A stretch of DNA of 64,000 nucleotides from Nostoc sp. CMAA1605 (GTDB taxonomy: Bacteria > Cyanobacteriota > Cyanobacteriia > Cyanobacteriales > Nostocaceae): positions 24,780 through 88,779 of the forward strand of contig NZ_PJIZ01000023.1 of NCBI RefSeq assembly GCF_021596505.1, written 5' to 3'. Within the stretch, counting starts at the first letter, position 1. The number at the start of each line of letters is the position of its first letter. Under the pieces are notes generated by a model. The model did not search any database. It was not told the origin of the DNA and saw nothing but the letters and a program-made list of their open reading frames with translations. The position numbers and the translations under genes were made by a program. Shown here piece by piece: positions 56,787 to 64,000 of this stretch.

Positions 56787-57533
56787 TTAACTGTCGGCTG
56801 GACTCGACTGACTTTCTGGTGCAGGTGGTGCATCTTCCTTGGGAGCAGCCACTTTCACCATCGAATGGCGCAAAACGCGATCGCCCAAGTAATATCCGCG
56901 CACTAACTCTTCTAACACTGTTCCTTCAGGATGTTCATCCGTAGGTTCGCGCATTACTGCTTCATGAAGGTTAGGATCAAATTCTTGACCTTCGGGACGC
57001 ATTGGTGATACACCCAGTCGCTTCAGGGAATCTACCAGTTGTTTATAGACTCCTTGATAACTTTTATGAATTGTCATCTCACCTTCAGTTTGCGGTTTCA
57101 GGTGCGCTCTTGCCCGTTCAAAATTATCAACTACGGGCAGTAACTCCATAATTGTGTTGCGCTTTACCTGCAAATCTAACTCTTCTTTTTCTTTTTGTGT
57201 ACGTTTACGGTAATTTTCAAAATCAGCCGCAATTCTCATGTACTGCGTACTACGTTCTTCCAGTTGCGCTTTGAGTAAATCAATTTGCTGATTTAATTCT
57301 GCCAAAGCGGCTGTTTCGATCTGAATTGTTTCTGGTGCAGCAAAGTTATTTTCTTCTGTGAGTACAGTGTCTCCCGATACATTATTGGGGGCTGCCACTT
57401 GCTCAGTAACCTCGCTGCCAGATTCGTGAGAATTAATTGGGGCTTGGGAGTCGCTCATCATTGCTTGATTTACCTCTGTTGATTCACCCAACGGCTGGCT
57501 TGTATTGTTGACCTGTTTATTTTCGTCCATCAT
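56787..57533 (-). CDS. grpE: Nucleotide exchange factor GrpE
   Basis: A 248-residue GrpE with a long acidic, Gln/Asn-rich N-terminal extension (about 75 residues), the coiled coil ([37 protein letters not shown]) and the C-terminal beta domain with [20 protein letters not shown]. It drives ADP release from DnaK. It is first in the minus-strand chaperone group, 247 bp ahead of dnaK, and diverges from pilB. No CIRCE element was seen upstream. Confidence 0.95.
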   Translation of the reverse strand: MMDENKQVNNTSQPLGESTEVNQAMMSDSQAPINSHESGSEVTEQVAAPNNVSGDTVLTEENNFAAPETIQIETAALAELNQQIDLLKAQLEERSTQYMRIAADFENYRKRTQKEKEELDLQVKRNTIMELLPVVDNFERARAHLKPQTEGEMTIHKSYQGVYKQLVDSLKRLGVSPMRPEGQEFDPNLHEAVMREPTDEHPEGTVLEELVRGYYLGDRVLRHSMVKVAAPKEDAPPAPESQSSPADS

Positions 57534-57944
57534 TATCTAAGTCTACTCATCCCAGGTGTGCTTTACGGTAGAATTTCGCCACAAGTACCCACCATTTTGA
57601 TCAATGGCTATACACTCAGGCTGATGTTTGACCGCAATTTCCCCAGAAATGCTTTTACAGTCATCTTATTTTGACAAATGGTGAACAGACCTTCTAGGTG
57701 TGAGAAACCGAAATTAGTCAATAGGCAATAGTCAATAGTCAACAGTCCCCAGTCCCCAGTCCCCAATCCCCAGTCCCCAATCCCCATTCCCCAATCCCCA
57801 TTCCCCAGTCCCCAGTCCCTAGTCCCCAATCCCCAATCCAGACATTTTAAAGTTTTCACCTGAATTTACTTAGTCTTAATGAAAATTATTTAGCTCAGGT
57901 TGGGAATACTCTAAGCAGAGGTTTTCCCTACTCATTGCTCATCT
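57534..57944. repeat. Divergent spacer with STRR array
   Basis: The array 57718-57840 consists of GTCAATA heptamers followed by CCCCAGT/CCCCAAT/CCCCATT units. The rest is the grpE and pilB promoter region. An 83-codon frame across it is a repeat artefact. Confidence 0.85.
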
Positions 57945-59957
57945 ATGACTCAATCCTCTCCGCAACGGCGCAGTACCGCTCTCACGACAAGAACGGAGTT
58001 TTCGCCTTTTGGTAGTAAATTAGTCCAGTCTGGTTATGTCAATACTGACCAGATGAGGCAAGCGTTGATTGAAAGTCGCAAGTCTGGTAGACCATTGACA
58101 GACGTGCTAGAGTCAATCACCGGGCGACAATTATCACCTGAGTTTCTCAGACAATACAAGAAACAACAATTATTTGAACTGAAGATACTATACGGTGTCG
58201 AATTCCTTGATCCGGAAGCCAACAATGTTGGCGATACAATGGTGGGTCAACTGATAGAATCTCTGATTCCAGTTGATATCTGCCGTCGTCATCGTTTAGT
58301 ACCCTTATCAAAAAATGATCAACAAAATCCACCCTACATTCTGGTGGCAATGGTTGATCCAGATAACTTAGAAGCGTCTGATGACCTGAATCGTATCTTG
58401 CGCCCCCAAGGTTTAGCACTCAAGCGCATGGTAATCACCCAGGAGGATTATCAGCAACTGATCAATCAATATCTGGATGATTTGGCTGTCCGACAAAAAC
58501 ACATAGAACAAGAAAAATTTACAGATATTAATCAGGATTTAGAAAACCTCAGCAATCTCAACCTGGAAGATGCCCCAGAAGAAATGGAGGCGGATTTAGG
58601 GGCGGCGATGAAGGGTGCAGAGGATGCGCCAGTGATTAATCTGGTGAACCGCATTCTGGCGAAAGCTTTGCACGAGAAGGTTTCTGATATCCACATTGAA
58701 CCCCAAGAAGAAAATTTGCGGATTCGTTTCCGTAAGGACGGGGTGTTGCGAGAGGCTTTTGATCCTCTACCGAAAAAAATCATTCCGGCGGTCACAGCCC
58801 GATTTAAGATCATCTCCAACTTAGATATTGCAGAAAGACGTTTACCTCAAGATGGACGGATTCGTCGGATGTTTGAGGGACGCAAAGTAGACTTTCGGGT
58901 CAATACCCTACCCAGTCGCTATGGGGAAAAGGTGTGTCTGCGAATTTTGGATAACTCTTCTACCCAACTGGGATTGAATAAGTTAATTACCGACCCAGAA
59001 ACCTTGCAGATTGTTCAAGATATGGTCAGCAAGCCTTTCGGGTTGATTTTGGTCACAGGGCCTACTGGTTCTGGTAAAACAACTTCACTGTATTCAGCAC
59101 TAGCAGAAAAGAACTCTCCTGGTATTAATATCAGTACGGTAGAAGATCCAATTGAGTACAGTTTGCCGGGGATTACTCAAGTCCAGGTAATTCGGGAAAA
59201 AGGACTAGATTTCGCCACTGCATTACGGGCGTTTTTGCGACAAGACCCCGATGTGCTACTGGTGGGGGAAACACGAGATAAAGAAACAGCCAAAACAGCG
59301 ATTGAAGCTGCTTTGACTGGTCACTTAGTATTAACTACTTTACACACAAATGATGCTCCTGGAGCGATCGCTCGTTTGGGAGAAATGGGTATTGAACCAT
59401 TTATGGTGTCAAGTTCTCTAATTGGGGTGTTAGCACAACGTCTAGTGCGGCGTGTTTGTTCTGAGTGTAAGATTGCCTATACTCCCACACCAGAAGAGCT
59501 AGCCCGTTATGGGATGTCTGCTTCCCAAGAAGTTAACGTCACCTTCTATAAGGCTAATACTGTACCATCAGAGGCGATCGCGGAAGCTAAAAACAAAAAT
59601 CAGCTTTGTCCCGCCTGTAACGGTGTCGGCTACAAAGGCCGTTGTGGTGTTTATGAAGTCATGCGGGTGACTGAACAGCTACAAACTTTAATCAACGAAG
59701 AAGCACCCACAGAACGCATCAAAGAGGTAGCTGTTGAAGAAGGGATGAAAACCTTGCTGGCTTACAGTTTAGACCTAGTACGCCAAGGTTCTACCACCTT
59801 AGAAGAAGTAGAACGGGTGACATTCACAGACACAGGTTTAGAAGCTGAATTAAAAGCTAAACGTAAGAGTGGACTGACCTGTCGCAGTTGCAACGCCGTC
59901 TTACAACCAGAATGGCTCGATTGTCCCTACTGTATGACACCTCGGTTTGATGATTAG
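57945..59957 (+). CDS. pilB: Type IV pilus assembly ATPase PilB
   Basis: A 670-residue GspE/PilB ATPase that powers pilus extension. N-terminal MshEN-like region (about 15-165), then the ATPase with Walker A GPTGSGKTT near 372-380, Asp box, Walker B DPDVLLVGETRD and His box LTGHLVLTTLHTND. The tetracysteine CSEC ... CPAC marks the PilB/GspE branch. A further C-terminal zinc-ribbon-like tail CRSCNAVLQPEWLDCPYC closes the protein. It leads pilB-pilT-pilC on the plus strand, needed for motility and DNA uptake. Confidence 0.96.
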   Translation: MTQSSPQRRSTALTTRTEFSPFGSKLVQSGYVNTDQMRQALIESRKSGRPLTDVLESITGRQLSPEFLRQYKKQQLFELKILYGVEFLDPEANNVGDTMVGQLIESLIPVDICRRHRLVPLSKNDQQNPPYILVAMVDPDNLEASDDLNRILRPQGLALKRMVITQEDYQQLINQYLDDLAVRQKHIEQEKFTDINQDLENLSNLNLEDAPEEMEADLGAAMKGAEDAPVINLVNRILAKALHEKVSDIHIEPQEENLRIRFRKDGVLREAFDPLPKKIIPAVTARFKIISNLDIAERRLPQDGRIRRMFEGRKVDFRVNTLPSRYGEKVCLRILDNSSTQLGLNKLITDPETLQIVQDMVSKPFGLILVTGPTGSGKTTSLYSALAEKNSPGINISTVEDPIEYSLPGITQVQVIREKGLDFATALRAFLRQDPDVLLVGETRDKETAKTAIEAALTGHLVLTTLHTNDAPGAIARLGEMGIEPFMVSSSLIGVLAQRLVRRVCSECKIAYTPTPEELARYGMSASQEVNVTFYKANTVPSEAIAEAKNKNQLCPACNGVGYKGRCGVYEVMRVTEQLQTLINEEAPTERIKEVAVEEGMKTLLAYSLDLVRQGSTTLEEVERVTFTDTGLEAELKAKRKSGLTCRSCNAVLQPEWLDCPYCMTPRFDD

Positions 59958-59984
59958 TCAGAAAAGAAGAGGAAACACACCCAA

Positions 59985-60030
59985 GATGTTTCCCCTATAC
60001 CCTGACACCCTTATACCCCTATACCCTTTT
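59985..60030. repeat. CCCTATA/CCCTTATA repeats
   Basis: Short array of CCCTATAC and CCCTTATAC units between pilB and pilT. Confidence 0.75.
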
Positions 60031-60059
60031 TGCATTTTGAATTGGAGTGCAGCGAACCT

Positions 60060-61181
60060 ATGGAAATGATGATTGAAGACTTGATGGAGCAGATGATTGA
60101 AATGGGTGGTTCGGATCTGCACTTATCCGCAGGTTTACCCCCCTATTTTCGGATCAGTGGTAAGCTCACACCCATCGGGGATAATGTCTTGAGTGCGGAG
60201 CAATGCCAAAGACTAATTTTTAGTATGCTCAATAATACCCAACGCAAAACCCTAGAACAAACCTGGGAGTTGGACTGTTCCTATGGTGTTAAGGGTCTAG
60301 CTCGTTTTCGGGTAAACGTTTATAAAGAGCGTGGTGCATATGCTGCTTGTTTACGCGCTCTGAGTTCTAAAATCCCTAATTTTGAGAAATTAGGTTTACC
60401 AGATGTAGTCAGAGAAATGTCTGATAAACCCAGAGGACTAATTCTGGTGACAGGCCCTACAGGTTCTGGTAAAACCACCACTCTAGCGGCAATGATTGAT
60501 TTAATTAACCGCACTAAAGCCGAACACATTTTAACAGTAGAAGACCCCATTGAATTTGTTTACGAACCAATTAAAAGTCTAGTTCACCAAAGACAATTAG
60601 GTGAAGACACTAAGAGTTTTGCTAATGCTTTGAAAGCTGCTCTGCGGGAAGATCCAGATATTATCCTGGTGGGGGAAATGCGGGATTTAGAAACAATTTC
60701 TTTGGCCATTTCCGCCGCAGAAACAGGACACTTAGTATTTGGTACATTACACACCAGTTCCGCCGCCCAAACTGTTGACCGGATTATTGACGTTTTCCCC
60801 CATGAAAGACAAACCCAAGTACGGGTGCAATTATCTAACTCTTTAGTAGCAGTATTCAGTCAAACCTTAGTACCGAAGAAGAATCCTAAACCCGGTGAAT
60901 ATGGACGGGTAATGGCGCAGGAAATCATGATTGTTACTCCCGCTATTTCTAACTTAATTCGTGAAGGGAAAACATCACAAATTTACTCTGCAATTCAAAC
61001 AGGCGGTAAATTGGGAATGCAAACTTTAGAAAAAGTTTTAGCAGATTACTACAAAGCAGGCGCAATTTCTTTTGAAGCTGCAATGTCTAAAACTTCTAAA
61101 CCTGATGAAATTCAACGCCTCATTGGTACTGCTCCCCCACAAGCCGCAGGTGCAAAACCCGGTGCTGTCAAAGCACATTAA
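60060..61181 (+). CDS. pilT: Type IV pilus retraction ATPase PilT
   Basis: Read from the ATG at 60060, 373 residues; the upstream TTG at 60030 lies in repeat-derived sequence. GGAG of the module GGAGTGCAGCGAA sits about 12 nt before the ATG. Walker A GPTGSGKTTT starts at G132, Walker B region DPDIILVGEMRD, and the retraction-specific block ETGHLVFGTLHTSSAAQTVDR is complete. PilT pulls pili back in twitching motility. It is co-directional with pilB (102 bp) and pilC (105 bp). Confidence 0.96.
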   Translation: MEMMIEDLMEQMIEMGGSDLHLSAGLPPYFRISGKLTPIGDNVLSAEQCQRLIFSMLNNTQRKTLEQTWELDCSYGVKGLARFRVNVYKERGAYAACLRALSSKIPNFEKLGLPDVVREMSDKPRGLILVTGPTGSGKTTTLAAMIDLINRTKAEHILTVEDPIEFVYEPIKSLVHQRQLGEDTKSFANALKAALREDPDIILVGEMRDLETISLAISAAETGHLVFGTLHTSSAAQTVDRIIDVFPHERQTQVRVQLSNSLVAVFSQTLVPKKNPKPGEYGRVMAQEIMIVTPAISNLIREGKTSQIYSAIQTGGKLGMQTLEKVLADYYKAGAISFEAAMSKTSKPDEIQRLIGTAPPQAAGAKPGAVKAH

Positions 61182-61189
61182 TCTTAGTC

Positions 61190-61262
61190 AACAATCAATA
61201 GTCAACAGTCAACAGTCCACTAATAAACTATGGACTATTGACTATGGACTATTGACTAAATT
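61190..61262. repeat. STRR heptamers between pilT and pilC
   Basis: GTCAACA/GTCAATA units and their complements (TATTGAC) flank a short centre, so the tract can fold on itself. Confidence 0.85.
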
Positions 61263-61286
61263 AATAATTTTGAATTTTGAATTATT

Positions 61287-62501
61287 ATGCCAACATTTGT
61301 TGCCCGTGTTCGGGATTCACAGGGAAAAACTAGAAGCGAAAAAGTGGTTGCTGAATCTTTGGCGGACGCTCGCACTAATTTGAGAGATAAAGGTTTTGTA
61401 GTTCAAGACTTAAAGCAGTCAGGCGGTGGTTTTGACTTCCAAAAATTCCAGAATTCTTTTGCAAAAGTTACTGTTAAAGAAAAGGCGGTCTTCTCTAGAC
61501 AATTAGCCACCTTGGTCAATGCTGGTGTAGCTATTGTGAGAGGTTTAGGTGTACTCGGTGATCAGTGCGAGAATCCTAAAATGAAGCAGGCTCTCATTGA
61601 TATTAGTAATGATGTTCAAAGTGGTGTGAATCTCTCAGATGCTATGCGGAAGCATCCTGATTGTTTTGATGGATTATATGTCAGTATGATCCAAGCAGGA
61701 GAGGTTGGTGGTGTTCTGGATGAAGTTCTCAATCGCCTCGCCAAATTATTAGAAGATATGGCTAGATTACAGAACCAAATTAAATCTGCTCTAGCTTATC
61801 CTGTGGTGGTTGGTTTTTTGGCAACTGCTATCTTCGTGGGTATGACTGTATTTTTGATTCCTATTTTTGCAAAAATCTTCCAGGAATTAGGAACAGAATT
61901 ACCAGCACTGACGGCATTTCTGATGACTTGTAGTCAAATTTTAAGAAGTCCTTGGGCATTAGTAATTATTGCCTCACTTGTAGGTGTAAGATTTGCTTTT
62001 ACACAATATTATAAAACCCGTGTTGGTAAGGAAACTATTGACCGTCTTTCTTTAAAGATGCCTTTGTTTGGTGATTTAATTCAAAAATCTGCAGTGGCGC
62101 GTTTTAGTCGTACCTTTGGTTCTTTGACCCGTTCTGGTGTACCGATTTTGACATCATTAGAAATTGTACGAGATACATCAGGTAATCAGGTAGTTGCTAA
62201 TGCTATTGATGGAGCCAGAGCAGAAATCCAACAAGGGGGTATGATTAGTTTGGCTCTACAGAAAGCGAATGTTTTTCCAGCAATGGCGATTCAAATGATT
62301 AGCATTGGTGAAGAAACTGGGGAACTAGATGGGATGTTAATGAAAGTTGCTGACTTCTATGAGGATGAAGTTGAGCAAGCAGTAAAAGCATTAACTAGCG
62401 TGTTAGAACCAATTATGATTTTGGTGTTAGGGGGTATGGTGGGGACAATTTTGTTAGCTATGTATCTACCCTTATTTAAGGTGTTTGAAAAATTGGGATA
62501 G
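61287..62501 (+). CDS. pilC: Type IV pilus inner-membrane platform protein PilC
   Basis: A 404-residue GspF/PilC protein with two T2SSF domains (about 70-195 and 275-395) and three membrane helices near 168-190, 220-238 and 375-398. Family blocks FSRQLATLVNAGVAIVRGL, ALAYPVVVGFLATAIFVGM and FSRTFGSLTRSGVPIL are clear. It couples the PilB/PilT motors to pilin assembly in the plasma membrane. It is the last gene of the pil block here. Confidence 0.95.
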   Translation: MPTFVARVRDSQGKTRSEKVVAESLADARTNLRDKGFVVQDLKQSGGGFDFQKFQNSFAKVTVKEKAVFSRQLATLVNAGVAIVRGLGVLGDQCENPKMKQALIDISNDVQSGVNLSDAMRKHPDCFDGLYVSMIQAGEVGGVLDEVLNRLAKLLEDMARLQNQIKSALAYPVVVGFLATAIFVGMTVFLIPIFAKIFQELGTELPALTAFLMTCSQILRSPWALVIIASLVGVRFAFTQYYKTRVGKETIDRLSLKMPLFGDLIQKSAVARFSRTFGSLTRSGVPILTSLEIVRDTSGNQVVANAIDGARAEIQQGGMISLALQKANVFPAMAIQMISIGEETGELDGMLMKVADFYEDEVEQAVKALTSVLEPIMILVLGGMVGTILLAMYLPLFKVFEKLG

Positions 62502-62539
62502 TCAAAAATAAACCATGAATTGTAAAATTTGAATTGATT

Positions 62540-63097
62540 ATGCCTGTGCAGAAATCTTATTATGAAGCGAGTTTAGCAGAGTATAGCAATCATTTAGCAG
62601 CGATCGCATTACTCAAGCAATACCGTCCCTACTTGGAAATGCTCCCTAGTCTGCGCCGTCCACATGAAAGCTTAATCTCTATTCCTCTGCCAATTGTGCG
62701 TTTACGCAACATTCAGTCTGCAACTACACAGGCTATTCATCTCCCCTGTGATGTGGCAATTTTAATGTGTGATCCTGAGTGGAAGGTGAAAACCGGAGCA
62801 GAAATTTTACTATTTATCCATCGTCCCGATGAAGATTTTTCAGATTTGTTAGGACGTTGGCGACAAACTCAGGTGTTTTTAGATCAAGATTATGAATGGT
62901 TGATGCCCTATCGTCACAGTCATATTTTCAGTGAGGGGGCTAATAGTATATATCCTTTATTTATTCTGTTTAATGAGACTTCAGAACGTATTCAAAGGGG
63001 TCTGATAGGTGCAGAATTGCCATTTGTCATTCAAACGCCTACTTTACAACTTTCTGATGAAAATCAGGATGAAGAAAGTTTAGAAACGTGGGAATAA
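62540..63097 (+). CDS. Hypothetical protein downstream of pilC
   Basis: Read from the ATG at 62540 (MPVQKSYYEAS), about 185 residues; 38 bp after pilC on the same strand, so it may be co-transcribed. No membrane helix or known motif. It contains PYLEMLPSLRRPHESLISIPLP and WRQTQVFLDQDYEWLMPYRHSHIF. I do not recognise the family. The C-terminal tail is acidic. Confidence 0.65.
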   Translation: MPVQKSYYEASLAEYSNHLAAIALLKQYRPYLEMLPSLRRPHESLISIPLPIVRLRNIQSATTQAIHLPCDVAILMCDPEWKVKTGAEILLFIHRPDEDFSDLLGRWRQTQVFLDQDYEWLMPYRHSHIFSEGANSIYPLFILFNETSERIQRGLIGAELPFVIQTPTLQLSDENQDEESLETWE

Positions 63098-63104
63098 CAA
63101 ATTT

Positions 63105-63357
63105 AACCACCTCATTCAAGCCTCTGCTAAATTGCCAATTATATATCAGGATGAAGATGCGATGCGATCGCCTTCGTCCCAGTGTGTGCACGCTATCCCT
63201 ATGAAGTCTGGATAGCTCCCATTCAGCCAGTCAGCAGTTTTACAGAACTAACTCCAAAACAACGTTTGGGACTGGCTAAGGCATTGAAAACCGTCACCCT
63301 CAAGTATGACTGCTGGTAGCATCGTCTGTTTCCTTACCTAATGGCTATTTCTGTCTG
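63105..63357 (+). pseudogene. galT remnant (galactose-1-phosphate uridylyltransferase fragment)
   Basis: Translation in pieces gives IIYQDEDA, then after a duplicated GATGC the block VPVCARYPYEVWIAP followed by SSFTELTPKQRLGLAKALKT, then after a stop and frame change LFPYLMAIS. These are the C-terminal half signatures of GalT. The upstream part with the HPH active site is missing. This is a decayed gene fragment in the pilC-vapB gap. Confidence 0.7.
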
Positions 63358-63469
63358 ATGGGAAAATAGGTAAATTTAAAAAGGCGCATTTCATAAATAA
63401 TGCGTCTCATGTTGAATAATTGGTTAATATCAAATTAGAATATATAAAAATTCTACAATTTAGGTAAAT

Positions 63470-63757
63470 ATGAGAGTTAAAGGTATAAAACGTGGTCAAA
63501 ATATTGAACTGTTAGAACAACTAAACAATATTCCCGATGGTACAGAAATAATAATTGACTTGGAATTGATTGAACAGCAAATAACCGAACGAAAACTACC
63601 TTTAACAGAAGAAGAGAGATTAGCTAAATTAAGGAAATTATTTGGGGCGTGGAAAAATCAACCAGATTTAACAGAAATATTTGCAGAAATTGACCAACAA
63701 CGCCATACTTACCAAGGTAGAACCATAGACTCAATTGATCATCAGGAGAACGGCTAA
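63470..63757 (+). CDS. Antitoxin of a VapBC-like pair
   Basis: A 95-residue acidic/basic mixed protein: a short N-terminal beta-rich part (MRVKGIKRGQNIELLEQLNNIPDG) that could bind DNA, and a helical C-terminal part for toxin binding. Its stop overlaps the toxin start (TAATG), as in most toxin-antitoxin operons. The antitoxin family is not identified precisely; the role follows from its neighbour. Confidence 0.75.
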   Translation: MRVKGIKRGQNIELLEQLNNIPDGTEIIIDLELIEQQITERKLPLTEEERLAKLRKLFGAWKNQPDLTEIFAEIDQQRHTYQGRTIDSIDHQENG

Positions 63758-64000
63758 TGTATCTGTTAGATACTAACATTTGCATTGCACTTCTCAAAGA
63801 TAACCCCCAAGCAGTGAATAAATTTAATCACTACTTTAGCCAATGTTATCTATCCACAATTATAGTTGCGGAACTTTATAAAGGCATTTACTATTCTCAA
63901 CAGATAGCTACAAACCTGAAGACTTTGCAGCAATTTACTGAACTATTACCCATAGAACCATTTGACTTAGACGCAGCTATTGAATTTGGCAAGATTCAAA
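63757..64000 (+). CDS. VapC-like PIN-domain toxin, cut by window end
   Basis: The first 81 residues of a PIN nuclease: MYLLDTNICIALLKDNP carries the first acidic residue (D5), and the helix with the conserved Glu is STIIVAELYKGI (E45). The later acidic residues lie beyond the window. VapC toxins cleave RNA, often tRNA, until neutralised by the antitoxin encoded just upstream. Confidence 0.9.
   Translation, partial: MYLLDTNICIALLKDNPQAVNKFNHYFSQCYLSTIIVAELYKGIYYSQQIATNLKTLQQFTELLPIEPFDLDAAIEFGKIQ

Noticed and set aside
57608..57859. 83-codon ORF upstream of grpE
   Set aside because: Encodes only GDWGLG-type repeats from the STRR array.

Overview
The window comes from a filamentous, heterocyst-forming cyanobacterium of the Nostoc/Anabaena type. 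The evidence is the many HIP1 octamers (GCGATCGC), dense short tandemly repeated sequences (STRR-like tracts such as GGGGATT/GGGGACT, GTCAATA and CCCTTACA), cyanobacterial marker genes (ycf51, the ferredoxin-thioredoxin reductase catalytic subunit, DUF4079, DUF1822), and above all a hetC-hetP developmental locus with a HetR-type inverted repeat and an NtcA-type promoter.

Layout. 1-4.4 kb: the 5' part of a class I/II aminotransferase, an iron-type alcohol dehydrogenase family gene, ycf51, and a solitary tnpB (RNA-guided nuclease family) transposon gene. 4.5-12.6 kb: a membrane GTPase, argC (type 2), a TM-helix-repeat channel protein, an SRPBCC protein, a 2OG-Fe(II) oxygenase, DUF309, ftrC, and small membrane or lipoprotein genes, separated by repeat tracts. 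13-15.6 kb: an FtsL-like protein and a class B penicillin-binding protein (FtsI type). 15.7-21.4 kb: a GCS2-like ligase, a secreted protein, ychF, cysC and a secreted RNase T2. 21.7-25.4 kb: a DM13 lipoprotein, DUF4079 and a histidine kinase in a row, then a lone MacB/LolD-type ATPase. 26.5-31.1 kb: prs, an HD hydrolase convergent with it, an AAA+ protein with a lectin-like N-terminus, and ltrA.

31.1-39.9 kb is the most system-like accessory block. It holds five co-directional genes on the minus strand: a sigma-like regulator, DUF1822, a secreted TPR-CHAT protein, a membrane CHAT-CHASE2 protein and a DUF928-like secreted protein. The end genes overlap in pairs, and both caspase-like CHAT domains keep the His/Cys dyad. 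I know of no established function for this combination.

40-47.4 kb: a PpiC-type isomerase, hetP, a possible 100-codon leader gene and hetC. The hetC promoter near 47.4 kb has the exact GTAN8TAC-N22-TAN3T layout of NtcA activation, and a GAGGGG-N5-CCCCTC HetR box lies about 0.8 kb before hetP. 48-64 kb: a short-chain dehydrogenase, a small one-helix membrane protein, a GH57 branching enzyme, the chaperone block grpE-dnaK-dnaJ-tusA-rsgA (dnaK carries a single-base frameshift), the type IV pilus motor block pilB-pilT-pilC, a galT remnant, and a VapBC-like toxin-antitoxin pair cut by the window end.

One theme runs through the window: interspersed repeats have entered genes in frame (tnpB, hetC, rsgA, the tail of the HD hydrolase) or supply start-codon and ribosome-binding regions (the GTPase at 4478, pilT, the SRPBCC gene). 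Identifications rest on reading motifs and family memory. No database search was run.
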